In this document: piece after piece, positions 5,185 to 11,492 of the stretch
How positions within the stretch are numbered: position 1 is the first letter of the stretch
How the letters are laid out: each line of letters opens with the position of its first letter
Assembly: GCA_964415605.1 (NCBI GenBank)
Contig: CAYQBA010000149.1
Location: forward strand, 1 to 11,492
Direction of reading: 5' to 3'
Source of the DNA: UCB3 sp964415605
Lineage (GTDB): Bacteria; Chloroflexota; Anaerolineae; Epilineales; Epilineaceae
DNA: 11,492 bases
The notes under the pieces: model-generated
What the model was told of the DNA's origin: nothing
What the model saw: only the letters and a program-made list of their open reading frames with translations
The model's database searches: none
Position numbers and translations under genes: made by a program

Positions 5185-6704
5185 GCCTGACCCGGCGGGC
5201 CCCCGGCCTCATCTGCGCCGCCGCGGCGGCCGTCGCGCTGGCGGCCGCACCGGCCGGCGGGCGAGCGACGAGCGACAACGCAGGCGCGCGTCGGGGTGAC
5301 CACCCGGCTGGCCGGATGGCGTCACCGGCGGCGGTGGCGCAGGCCGCCAACCCCCGGGCCCGGACGCTCGTCGTCGGACCCGACGGAGACCACCCCGACC
5401 TGGCCGCGGCCGTGGCGGCGGCCCGCGACGGTGACACCGTCGAAGTGCACGGGGGGCTGCACCGCGGGCCGGTGGTCGTCGAGCATGCCGTCGCGCTGGT
5501 CGGCATCGGCGACCCGGTCATCGACGGGGGCGGCGACGGCACGGTCGTCACCTTCAAGACCGGCGGGGGCCGCATCGCGGGGTTCACCATTCGCGCCAGC
5601 GGCACCCGCAACGACCGCGAGGACGCCGGCGTCCAGGCCTTCGGCCCGGTTGTCGTGGAGCACAACCGGCTCGAGGACGTCCTGTTCGGCATCGACGTCC
5701 AGATCGGCCCGGGCAGCGTGGTCGCCGGCAACACGATTGTCGGGCGGGAGATCGACATCGCGCGCAAGGGCGACGCCATCCGCATGTGGGAGAGCCACGA
5801 CGCCCGGGTCGAAGGCAACCGCGTCATCGATGCCCGGGACGTCGTGATCTGGTACTCCGAACGGGTCACGGTGCGCGACAACCACGTGTCGGGCAGCCGC
5901 TACGGCCTTCACTTCATGTACTCCTCGGGCAGCCACGTGACCGGCAACCGCCTCGAGCGCAACGCCGTCGGCGCCTACGCCATGTACAGCGCGGACATCG
6001 TCTACGCGCGCAACGTGCTGGCCGGCAACCACGGGCCGAGCGGCTACGGCATCGCCCTCAAGGACACCGACAACATCCGCATCGCCGACAACGTCATCGC
6101 GGGGAACCGCACTGGGCTATACTTCGACAACAGCCCGGGCAAGCCCGACGCCTACAACCACCTTCAGGACAACGTGATCGCGTTCAACGACATCGGCGCG
6201 GCCTTCATGCCGTCGGTCAAGCGCAACATCTTCGACGCCAACAGCTTCATCGAGAACACCCAGCAGGTAGCCGTGCTCGCCGGCGGCGCCTTCGACGGCA
6301 ACGACTGGACGCCCGGCGGCAAGGGCAACTACTGGAGCAGCTACGCCGGGTACGACGCTGACGGCGACGGCCTGGGCGACCTGCCCTACCGCGAGGTCAG
6401 CCTGTTCGGCGACCTCCTCGAACGCCACGCGGACCTGCGCTTGTTCTCGATGAGCCCGGCGCAATCCGCCCTTGACCTTGCGGCGCGCGCCTTCCCGGTG
6501 TTCCGGCCGCCGCCGACGTTGACCGACACCGCGCCCCGCATGGCGCCGGGCGCACCGCCCATCGCGGCCCCGCCGCGAGACAGCCGGCCGCTGGTGGCGC
6601 TCGCCGCCGGGCTCGTCGCGCTCGCGCTGGCGGTGATCGCGTGGGGGCGCGCCGTGGACGCGCTGCCGTCGGGCATCCGGCGAACCGCGGCGAGGCCGGC
6701 ATGA
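5181..6704 (+). CDS. nosD: NosD, periplasmic copper/sulfur maturation factor for NosZ
   Basis: A 507-residue exported protein. It begins with a Sec leader rich in Ala (about 1-29), followed by a variable linker. Then come many parallel beta-helix turns of the carbohydrate-binding/NosD (CASH) type, with repeated V-x-x-N-x-(I/V) and G-x-x-x-x-x-S rungs from about 60 to 390. The conserved NosD end follows: W-x-P-G-G-x-G-N-Y-W-S-S-Y-x-G-Y-D-x-D-G-D-G-x-G-D, then SPAQSALDLAARAFP. A hydrophobic helix LVALAAGLVALALAVIAWG near the C-terminus should anchor it to the membrane. With the NosFY transporter it forms the NosDFY complex that delivers sulfur or copper for CuZ. The ATG overlaps the nosB stop (ATGA) and has no Shine-Dalgarno of its own. 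A second in-frame ATG further in would remove the leader and is rejected. Confidence 0.93.
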   Translation: MSLTRRAPGLICAAAAAVALAAAPAGGRATSDNAGARRGDHPAGRMASPAAVAQAANPRARTLVVGPDGDHPDLAAAVAAARDGDTVEVHGGLHRGPVVVEHAVALVGIGDPVIDGGGDGTVVTFKTGGGRIAGFTIRASGTRNDREDAGVQAFGPVVVEHNRLEDVLFGIDVQIGPGSVVAGNTIVGREIDIARKGDAIRMWESHDARVEGNRVIDARDVVIWYSERVTVRDNHVSGSRYGLHFMYSSGSHVTGNRLERNAVGAYAMYSADIVYARNVLAGNHGPSGYGIALKDTDNIRIADNVIAGNRTGLYFDNSPGKPDAYNHLQDNVIAFNDIGAAFMPSVKRNIFDANSFIENTQQVAVLAGGAFDGNDWTPGGKGNYWSSYAGYDADGDGLGDLPYREVSLFGDLLERHADLRLFSMSPAQSALDLAARAFPVFRPPPTLTDTAPRMAPGAPPIAAPPRDSRPLVALAAGLVALALAVIAWGRAVDALPSGIRRTAARPA

Positions 6705-7573
6705 TCGACGTCCGGGATCTCACCGTCCGCTTCGGCCCGGCAACGGTGGTGGATGGCGTGACGTTCCACGTGCCCGCCGGCGGCAGCCTGGCGCTGTGGG
6801 GCGAGAACGGGGCGGGCAAGACCACGGCGATCCGCGCCATGCTCGGCCTGGTGCCGTTCGAGGGCGCGGTCCGCGTGGCCGGCCACGACGTCCGGACCCA
6901 CGGCCGCGCGGTCCGTGCCGCCGTGGGGTATGTCCCACAACAGCTCTCGTTCTACGACGACATGTCGTCGCTGGCGTTCCTGCACTTCATCGCCGGCCTC
7001 CGCCGCGCGCCGCGCGGCCAGGCCGAGGCGCTGCTCGAGCGCGTCCAGCTCGGCGCGCATGCCGGCAAGGCCGTCGGCGCCCTCTCCGGTGGCATGAAGC
7101 AGCGTCTGGCGCTGGCGGCGGCGCTCCTGGCCGACCCGCCCGTCCTGGTGCTCGACGAACCGACGGCCAGCCTCGACGCCGCGGCGCGCGCCGACTTCAC
7201 GCACCTCCTGATCGGCTTGCGCGGCGCCGGAAAGACCCTGATCGTGACGTCGCACCGCCTCGCCGAAGTATCCGCGTTGGCCGAGCACGTCGTCGTGCTC
7301 GAGCAGGGTCGCATGCGCCTGGACTGCGCGGCGGCCGATCTCGAGGCGGCGCTGTACCCCGACACGACGCTGCGGATCGTCGTTGCCGCGGCCGATCTCG
7401 CCCCGGCCCAGGCGGTGCTGGTGGGGGGCGGCTTCGACGTGCACCCCAACGGCCGCGGCCTGCGCGTGCGCGTGGCGCCCGGCCGGCGCGCCGCTCCGGT
7501 GGCGGCGCTCGTGGCGGCCGGCATCACCGTGGAAGACCTTGACGTGGAGGACGGTGCATGGACACCCACGTGA
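6701..7573 (+). CDS. nosF: NosF, ATPase of the NosDFY transporter
   Basis: A 290-residue ABC ATPase, cytoplasmic, driving NosY. Walker A is GENGAGKTT (34-42), the Q-loop YVPQQ (77-81), the signature LSGGMKQR (128-135), Walker B VLVLDEPT (148-155), the D-loop SLDA, and the switch histidine H185 in TSHRLAEV. All catalytic residues are intact. A C-terminal regulatory extension of about 80 residues follows, as in other NosF proteins. The start overlaps the nosD stop in ATGA, with GAGG at 6692-6695. The reading frame also overlaps nosY by 16 bp, so the subunits should be made in proportion. Position between nosD and nosY makes the assignment firm over a generic exporter. Confidence 0.95.
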   Translation: MIDVRDLTVRFGPATVVDGVTFHVPAGGSLALWGENGAGKTTAIRAMLGLVPFEGAVRVAGHDVRTHGRAVRAAVGYVPQQLSFYDDMSSLAFLHFIAGLRRAPRGQAEALLERVQLGAHAGKAVGALSGGMKQRLALAAALLADPPVLVLDEPTASLDAAARADFTHLLIGLRGAGKTLIVTSHRLAEVSALAEHVVVLEQGRMRLDCAAADLEAALYPDTTLRIVVAAADLAPAQAVLVGGGFDVHPNGRGLRVRVAPGRRAAPVAALVAAGITVEDLDVEDGAWTPT

Positions 7574-8388
7574 TCGCCCTCGTCGCGCGCAAGGAAGTGC
7601 GCGACGCCTTGCGCAATCGGTGGTTCCTGCTCTACGCGGCCGCTTTCGCGGTCCTCGCCCTGGCCTTGTCGCGCCTGTCGTTGGGCGATACCAGCGCGGC
7701 CGGTTTCGCCGGCTTCGGGCGAACGGCGGCCAGCCTCGTCAACCTCGTGCTGCTCGTCGTGCCGCTGATGGGGCTCACGCTCGGTGCCGCCAGCTTGGCC
7801 GGCGAGCGCGAGCGTGGCACGCTGCCGATGCTCCTGGCACAGCCGGTGACCCGCCGCGAGGTGCTGTTCGGCAAGTTCGCCGGGCTGGCGCTGGCGCTCG
7901 GGGCCGCGCTGGCGCTCGGCTTTGGGCTGGCCGGCGGGCTCGTCGGCCTGCGCGGCGGGTCGGTCGAGGCCGGGAGCTACGCGCGGGTCATCGGCCTGGC
8001 GCTGCTCCTGGCGCTGGCGATGCTCGCCGTGGGCCTCTTGATCTCCGCCGCGGCCCGGCGTGTCGGGGCCGCGACCGGCGTGGCGTTGTTCGTATGGCTG
8101 GTCCTCGTGTTCCTGGGCGACCTGGGCCTCATGGGGACGGCCATGACGCTGCGCCTCGATATCCGGACGCTGTTCGGGCTGACGCTGCTCAACCCGCTCG
8201 AGACCTACAAGATCGCCGCCATCGGGGCCATCACCGGTGGGCTCGACGTCTTGGGTCCGGCCGGGGTCTACGCCACGCGGACGTACGGCGATGGGCTCGG
8301 CGCGCTGCTGGCCGGCGTGCTGATCGTCTGGATCGTGGCGCCGCTCGTGGCGTCGTCGTGGATCTTCGAGGAGAGGGGGATCGGATGA
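7558..8388 (+). CDS. nosY: NosY, ABC-2 permease of the NosDFY transporter
   Basis: A 276-residue polytopic membrane protein with about six helices, near 22-40, 58-78, 106-130, 143-164, 172-198 and 246-268. Motifs of NosY and the ABC-2 family are present: an N-terminal ARKEVRDALRNRW amphipathic segment; SLAGERERGTLPMLLAQPVTRREVLFGKF (79-107), the coupling-helix region; and LTLLNPLETYKIAAI (208-222) in the last third. It pairs with NosF to form the transporter that works with extracytoplasmic NosD. GGAGG at 7546-7550 lies seven bases before the ATG inside the end of nosF. Its stop overlaps the nosL start (ATGA). Confidence 0.94.
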   Translation: MDTHVIALVARKEVRDALRNRWFLLYAAAFAVLALALSRLSLGDTSAAGFAGFGRTAASLVNLVLLVVPLMGLTLGAASLAGERERGTLPMLLAQPVTRREVLFGKFAGLALALGAALALGFGLAGGLVGLRGGSVEAGSYARVIGLALLLALAMLAVGLLISAAARRVGAATGVALFVWLVLVFLGDLGLMGTAMTLRLDIRTLFGLTLLNPLETYKIAAIGAITGGLDVLGPAGVYATRTYGDGLGALLAGVLIVWIVAPLVASSWIFEERGIG

Positions 8389-8897
8389 CGCGACGCGCGA
8401 GGTGGCTCGTGCGCGAGTCGGGTGTGGCATGGCAGGCGGTGGGGCGGCTCACGATGGCCATCGTCGCGATCGGAGCCGGGGCGTGGCTGACCGCCGGCTG
8501 CGGCGCACCCCCCGACCCGCTCGCGCCCCCGGAGATCGTGTACGGCGAGGACGTGTGCGACGCGTGCGGGATGATCATGTCGGACGAGCGGTTCGCGGCG
8601 GCCACCATCGTGACCAACCCGGACGGCGAGCCCGAGCCGCGCAAGTTCGACGACATCGGCGAGATGTTCGAGTACCACGCCGAGCACGCGGAGGTGCCGG
8701 TGCAGCGCTGGTACGTCCACGACCATGCGTCGATGGCGTGGATCCAGGCCGATCAGGCCACGTTCGTGCGGGCCGAGTCGCTGTCGACGCCCATGGGCTT
8801 CGGCGTGGCGGCGTTTGCCGACGCGGCCGCCGCCGAGGCGTTTGCCGCCGACGTCGCCGGCACCGTCGCGACGTTCGCGGAGCTCCGATCGCCATGA
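8385..8897 (+). CDS. nosL: NosL, copper-chaperone lipoprotein
   Basis: A 170-residue lipoprotein that binds copper(I) and delivers it for NosZ metallocentre assembly. A leader with a rather long, Arg-containing N-region (1-23) is followed by a hydrophobic stretch and the lipobox LTAGC with C39. The family signature D-x-C-D-A-C-G-M-x-M spans 56-65 (C58, C61, M63, M65), and KFDDIGEMF (87-95) is the second conserved block. The first ATG overlaps the nosY stop (ATGA) behind a purine-rich GAGGAGAGGGGG, so I prefer it. An internal ATG at residue 24 would give an unusually short leader. The membrane-anchored position on the outer face suits transfer to NosD or NosZ. Confidence 0.93.
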   Translation: MTRRARWLVRESGVAWQAVGRLTMAIVAIGAGAWLTAGCGAPPDPLAPPEIVYGEDVCDACGMIMSDERFAAATIVTNPDGEPEPRKFDDIGEMFEYHAEHAEVPVQRWYVHDHASMAWIQADQATFVRAESLSTPMGFGVAAFADAAAAEAFAADVAGTVATFAELRSP

Positions 8898-8947
8898 TCG
8901 GTGCTTCGGCGTTTTATCAAGCTTCATCCCAGGAGGAGTGAACCATC
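8898..8947 (+). promoter_or_regulatory. nosL-cytochrome spacer with strong ribosome binding site
   Basis: This 50-bp spacer contains a weak hairpin around the loop ttcg (8905-8908), then GTTTTATC (8911-8918), the most AT-rich stretch nearby. AGGAGGAG at 8931-8938 follows, nine bases before the cytochrome ATG. The TTTT could belong to a leaky attenuator, and the AT-rich octamer to a secondary promoter. Neither reading has strong support beyond the clear Shine-Dalgarno. Confidence 0.45.
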
Positions 8948-9412
8948 ATGCGTAACCCAATCATCCTTCGCGCCGTGTTGCTCGCCACGCTCGCCTTCGG
9001 CGCGCTCGGGCTGACCGCGTGCCAGAGCCCGGAGGGCGACGACGGCCCCGCGGTCGGAGCCCCCGCGTCCGACGATGATGCGGAGCGCGGCAAGGAAGCC
9101 GACGACGATGACGGCGACGACGACATGGCCGAGGCAGGCGACCCCGAGAAGGGCAAGAAGCACTTCACCACGTGCGCCGGCTGCCACGGCCCCGAGGGCA
9201 AGGGCCTGCCCAACCTCGGCAAGGACCTGACGACGAGCACGTTCGTGTCCGGCAAGACCGACGCCGAGCTCGTCGACTTCCTGAAGGTCGGCCGCGCCGC
9301 CGACGCGCCCGACAACACCACGCACGTCGCCATGCCGCCCAAGGGAGGCAACCCAGCCCTGTCGGATGCCGATCTGTTCGACGTCGTGGCGTACGTGAGA
9401 ACGCTGAAGTGA
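8948..9412 (+). CDS. Lipoprotein monohaem cytochrome c, likely electron donor to NosZ
   Basis: A 154-residue protein with a Sec leader and lipobox LTAC (C25). A long acidic tether runs from about 30 to 63, including runs of four and three Asp around 52-59, and a class I cytochrome c domain from about 64. The haem site is C76-A-G-C79-H80, followed by PNLGKDLT. The distal ligand is probably M129 in HVAMPPKGGNPALSD, and the last helix is DLFDVVAYVRTLK. The tether would let the domain swing along the outer membrane face. As the last gene of the nos cluster it is the obvious electron carrier to the NosZ CuA site, in place of NosC of other clade II clusters; this is inferred from position. The acidic segment could dock to a basic partner. 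Confidence 0.9.
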   Translation: MRNPIILRAVLLATLAFGALGLTACQSPEGDDGPAVGAPASDDDAERGKEADDDDGDDDMAEAGDPEKGKKHFTTCAGCHGPEGKGLPNLGKDLTTSTFVSGKTDAELVDFLKVGRAADAPDNTTHVAMPPKGGNPALSDADLFDVVAYVRTLK

Positions 9413-9424
9413 CGTCGACTGCGT

Positions 9425-9451
9425 GCGCCTGACGTGCCTTGGTCGAGGCGC
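9425..9451 (+). terminator. Hairpin after the cytochrome gene
   Basis: GCGCCT (9425-9430) pairs with AGGCGC (9446-9451), and GAC (9431-9433) pairs with GTC (9442-9444), with one bulged G. TGCGT (9420-9424) and ACGCA (9462-9466) could extend it around an unpaired 3' stretch. It lies 12 bp after the cytochrome stop, where an operon end would be expected. There is no T-run, so termination is uncertain. Confidence 0.3.
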
Positions 9452-9474
9452 CGCGGATCAGACGCATGGTCGCT

Positions 9475-9594
9475 GATGGCTACGGTCACAAGTTGAGGGT
9501 TGGCCGAGGCGGCCAACCGTGTCGTCTTGGTAGGCGGGTGGGAGGCCAAAGTCGCCCGCTGACACAGCCATCCAAATCCAGGCGGGTGTGACCG
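9475..9594 (+). ncRNA. Candidate structured, possibly pseudoknotted leader RNA before the CopD-like gene
   Basis: The gap 9413-9595 has no coding frame I accept. Five pairings fit together here. P1 is GATGGCT (9475-9481) with AGCCATC (9566-9572). P2 is GGTTGGCC (9498-9505) with GGCCAACC (9511-9518). P3 is GTGTC (9519-9523) with GACAC (9561-9565). P3b is GCGGGTGG (9534-9541) with TCGCCCGC (9552-9559), two of the pairs being wobbles. The 3' end of P2, both ends of P3 and the 3' strand of P1 abut with no gap. In addition CGGTCACA (9483-9490) is the exact complement of TGTGACCG (9587-9594), which ends one base before the ATG at 9596. That pairing crosses P1, giving an H-type pseudoknot or an alternative fold, and would cover the translation start. 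It looks riboswitch-like, but I match it to no known class. Confidence 0.4.
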
Positions 9595-9595
9595 A

Positions 9596-10102
9596 ATGCC
9601 GTTGCCGCACTGGCTGTACATCCTCTCGGTGTTGACCCACATCGTCGCCGCGATGACGTGGGTCGGCGGGATGTTGTTCGTCAGCCTGGTGCTGGTCCCG
9701 GGGCTCCGGCGGCTCGGCGACGCCGCGCTCCAGGCCCGCCTCTTGTCGGAGGCCGGCCGGCGCTTCCGCGCGGTCGGGTGGGTGGCGATCGCGACGCTCG
9801 TCGTCACCGGTGTCACAAACGCTTGGGGGCGCTGGGGCCTGGATGCGCTGCTGACGCCGGCGTTCTGGGGATCGGGCCCCGGGCGGCTGCTGCTCGTCAA
9901 GCTGGTCGTCGTGGCGGCGATGCTGGTCCAGAGCGCCGTCCACGACTTCGTGCTCGGCCCGCGGCTGACCGCGCGGCGGCGGGCCGGTGCGCCGGCGGCC
10001 GATCTGGCGGGCTTGCGGCGGCGGGTGAGCTGGCTCGCGCGCCTCAACCTCGTCCTTGGGCTCGGCGTCGTCGCGCTGGCCGTCTTGATCGTGCGGGGCT
10101 AG
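9596..10102 (+). CDS. CopD-like integral membrane protein
   Basis: A 168-residue membrane protein with four predicted helices, at about 7-35, 57-76, 98-120 and 146-166. The first helix carries LTHIVAAMTWVGGMLF (13-28), the His plus W-V-G-G-M pattern found in CopD copper-resistance/uptake proteins and related small families. H116 in SAVHDFVLGPRL is a second candidate ligand. A basic loop (R122-R143) faces the cytoplasm. CopD proteins are implicated in moving copper across the membrane, so a gene just after nos may help load copper. The same helix pattern occurs in haem-binding membrane proteins, so substrate is uncertain. There is no clear Shine-Dalgarno (ggcgggtg only), and the start region can pair with upstream RNA at 9483-9490. 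Its stop is two bases before the next gene. Confidence 0.7.
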   Translation: MPLPHWLYILSVLTHIVAAMTWVGGMLFVSLVLVPGLRRLGDAALQARLLSEAGRRFRAVGWVAIATLVVTGVTNAWGRWGLDALLTPAFWGSGPGRLLLVKLVVVAAMLVQSAVHDFVLGPRLTARRRAGAPAADLAGLRRRVSWLARLNLVLGLGVVALAVLIVRG

Positions 10103-10104
10103 CG

Positions 10105-10581
10105 GTGGAGGCTGCCGAACGCCTCGGCGCCGTGCTGCGCGCGCGTGGCCTGACGGCGGCCACGGCCGAATCCTGCACCGGCGGCCTCGTCGGCGCGGCG
10201 ATCACGGCGGTGGCCGGCAGCTCGGACTACTACCTGGGCGGCGTGGTGGCCTACGCCAACGCCACCAAGGTCCGCCTTCTCGGGGTCGCGCCGGAAGACC
10301 TGACGGCCTTCGGAGCGGTCAGCGCCGAGGTGGCGCGCGCCATGGCGGCCGGCGCGCGGGCGCGGTTGGGGGCCGACGTGGCGGTCAGCGTCACCGGCAT
10401 CGCCGGGCCGGGCGGCGGGTCGCCCGAAAAACCCGTCGGGCTGGTGTACGTCGGCGTCGCGACCGCTTGGGGCTGTACGGCCGCCCGCCACCAGCTCGAC
10501 GGCGACCGCGCCGCGATCCGCGCGGCGGCGGTGGACGCCGCGCTCGCGGCGCTCGTGGCGGCCGCGGCGCACGACGGGTGA
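10105..10581 (+). CDS. pncC: CinA C-terminal domain / PncC-type nicotinamide mononucleotide amidase
   Basis: A 158-residue stand-alone CinA C-terminal domain. The family hydrolyses NMN to nicotinate mononucleotide and ammonia in pyridine nucleotide salvage, in the cytoplasm. Motifs are T-A-E-S23-C-T-G-G (20-27, nucleophile serine), GGVVAYANATKVRLLGV (45-61, containing Y50 and K55), and SVTGIAGPGGGSPEKPVGLVYVG (95-117). Length matches single-domain PncC proteins, and no N-terminal MoCF-like CinA domain is present. The start is a GTG two bases after the CopD-like stop, with no strong Shine-Dalgarno, indicating coupling to the upstream gene. Some members are called competence/damage-inducible proteins. 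No functional link to N2O reduction is apparent. Confidence 0.88.
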   Translation: MEAAERLGAVLRARGLTAATAESCTGGLVGAAITAVAGSSDYYLGGVVAYANATKVRLLGVAPEDLTAFGAVSAEVARAMAAGARARLGADVAVSVTGIAGPGGGSPEKPVGLVYVGVATAWGCTAARHQLDGDRAAIRAAAVDAALAALVAAAAHDG

Positions 10582-10596
10582 CGCGAACGGGCGCCC

Positions 10597-11492
10597 CTAT
10601 GCCGGGACTGGCGTGCTTACCTTGCCGTTGGCGGGGGTCCCGGCCAGGACGCGCTCGAACTCGCCACGGTCCAGCGTCTCGACCTCGAGGAGGCGGCGCG
10701 CGACCGCGTGGACGCGATCGATGTTGTCGCGCAGGAGGTCGCGCGCCCGATCGTAGGCATCGTTGACGAGCCGGCGCACCTCGAGGTCGATCTGGCGCGC
10801 GACCGCTTCGGAGTAGTTGCGCTGATCGCTCAGCTCGCGGCCCAGGAACACCAGCTCGTGCTTTTGCCCGAACGTGATGGGCCCCAGGGCTTCGCTCATG
10901 CCGTAGCGCGTGACCATCTCGCGGGCGGCCCGCGTGACGAACTTGAGGTCGCCCGACGCGCCGGTCGACACCTCGCCGAAGACGATCTCCTCGGCGGCGC
11001 GCCCGCCCAGCGCCGCCGCCAGGTCCGCCTTGAACTTGGCGCGGCTGCGGAGATAGCGGTCCTCCTCGGGCATGAAGCTCGTCAGGCCCGCCGCCGTGCC
11101 GCGCGGGATGATCGTGATCTTGTCGAGCGGGTCGCACTCCGGGATGAGGTGCGACACCATGGCGTGCCCGGCCTCGTGGTAGGCGGTGAGCTCGAGCTCG
11201 GCCTTCGAGATCAGCCGGCTGCGGCGCTCGGGTCCGAAGCGGACCTTGTCCGAAGCGGCCTCGAGGTCCGTGCGGCGGATCACGCGCGCGTTGCGCCGGG
11301 CGGCGAGGATGGCGCCCTCGTTGACGAGGTTCTCGAGGTCCGCCCCGCTGAAGCCCGGTGACTGGCGCGCCAGGATGTCGAGGTCGACGTCGCTGGCCAG
11401 CGGCTTGCCCCGCGTGTGCACCTCGAGAATCGCTCGGCGGCCCCGCATGTCCGGCCGGTCGATCACCACCTGCCGGTCGAACCGCCCCGGCC
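10597..11492 (-). CDS. ftsH: FtsH, ATP-dependent zinc metalloprotease (C-terminal part, runs off window)
   Basis: Partial gene: the stop is at 10597-10599 and the 5' part lies beyond 11492. The visible 298 or so residues begin in the second region of homology of the AAA+ domain (PGRFDRQVVIDRPD), which includes an arginine-finger position. The lid domain follows (PGFSGADLENLVNEGAILAARR), then the M41 protease. The zinc site H-E-A-G-H is encoded by 11164-11178, and the downstream acidic ligand lies in STGASGDL. The leftmost part ends FERVLAGTPANGKVSTPVPA. FtsH degrades membrane and regulatory proteins at the cytoplasmic side of the membrane. It is convergent with the pncC-like gene, with 15 bp between the stops and no obvious terminator in that gap. 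Confidence 0.97.
   Translation of the reverse strand, partial: PGRFDRQVVIDRPDMRGRRAILEVHTRGKPLASDVDLDILARQSPGFSGADLENLVNEGAILAARRNARVIRRTDLEAASDKVRFGPERRSRLISKAELELTAYHEAGHAMVSHLIPECDPLDKITIIPRGTAAGLTSFMPEEDRYLRSRAKFKADLAAALGGRAAEEIVFGEVSTGASGDLKFVTRAAREMVTRYGMSEALGPITFGQKHELVFLGRELSDQRNYSEAVARQIDLEVRRLVNDAYDRARDLLRDNIDRVHAVARRLLEVETLDRGEFERVLAGTPANGKVSTPVPA

Noticed and set aside
9475..9594. HDV-like self-cleaving ribozyme
   Set aside because: The strand order of P1 and the crossing stem fits, but there is an extra hairpin between them and no P4 or recognisable catalytic C-containing J4/2. It was kept only as a structured RNA candidate.
9458..9943. Minus-strand 161-codon frame across the intergenic region and the CopD-like gene
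   Set aside because: It is antisense to a well-supported membrane protein and is rich in His, Arg, Asp and Gln with no domain signal.
10391..11137. Second minus-strand frame over pncC and ftsH
   Set aside because: It is an Arg/Gly/Pro-rich shadow of ftsH in another frame. The true frame carries HEAGH and the AAA lid motifs.

Overview
This is a high-GC window from a bacterial chromosome. It carries a nitrous oxide reduction (nos) operon of the clade II (atypical, Sec-exported) type. NosZ with a Sec/lipoprotein leader, a NosB-type membrane protein, a lipoprotein monohaem cytochrome c, and a small HU-like protein with a distinctive C-terminal HPDDP motif together suggest a Chloroflexota (Anaerolineae-like) organism. 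NosZ, NosL and the cytochrome all carry lipoboxes, which fits a cell that must tether extracytoplasmic enzymes to one membrane. The taxonomic call is an inference from recalled family features, not a search result.

Layout, left to right. (1) 1-99 is an eleven-unit 9-bp G-rich tandem repeat, followed by two GTT-loop hairpins (107-152). (2) 248-970 is a Crp/Fnr-family regulator with a consensus TATAAT box placed so that its mRNA should be leaderless. (3) 1195-1677 on the minus strand is an HU/IHF-like DNA-binding protein. (4) 1678-2037 is a divergent control region. It holds a Crp/Fnr-type dyad TTGCG-N4-CGCAA centred about 41.5 bp upstream of the start predicted from a TAAACT -10 element, followed by a very long leader hairpin (1883-1970). 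(5) The rightward operon is: DUF1858 mini-protein (2038), nosZ (2317), nosB (4471), nosD (5181), nosF (6701), nosY (7558), nosL (8385) and cytochrome c (8948). From nosB to nosL the genes overlap by 4 to 16 bp. nosZ is separated from nosB by a perfect 15-bp GC hairpin. (6) 9413-9595 is a non-coding stretch with dense, mutually consistent stems, including a possible pseudoknot that would pair with bases just before the next start codon. (7) 9596-10102 is a CopD-like membrane protein and 10105-10581 a CinA C-terminal/PncC-type NMN amidase. (8) The 3' part of ftsH lies on the minus strand and runs off the right edge.

Working model: the Crp/Fnr protein senses a low-oxygen or nitrogen-oxide signal and activates the nos promoter from a class II position. 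NosZ reduces N2O at the outer membrane face. The lipoprotein cytochrome supplies electrons, and NosD/F/Y, NosL and possibly the CopD-like protein supply copper and sulfur for maturation of CuA and CuZ. No nosR, nosX, nosG, nosH or Rieske gene is present here. The best candidates for something new are the regulator/operator pair, the structured RNA at 9475-9594, the long leader hairpin, the 3' hairpin of nosZ and the DUF1858 gene that opens the operon.
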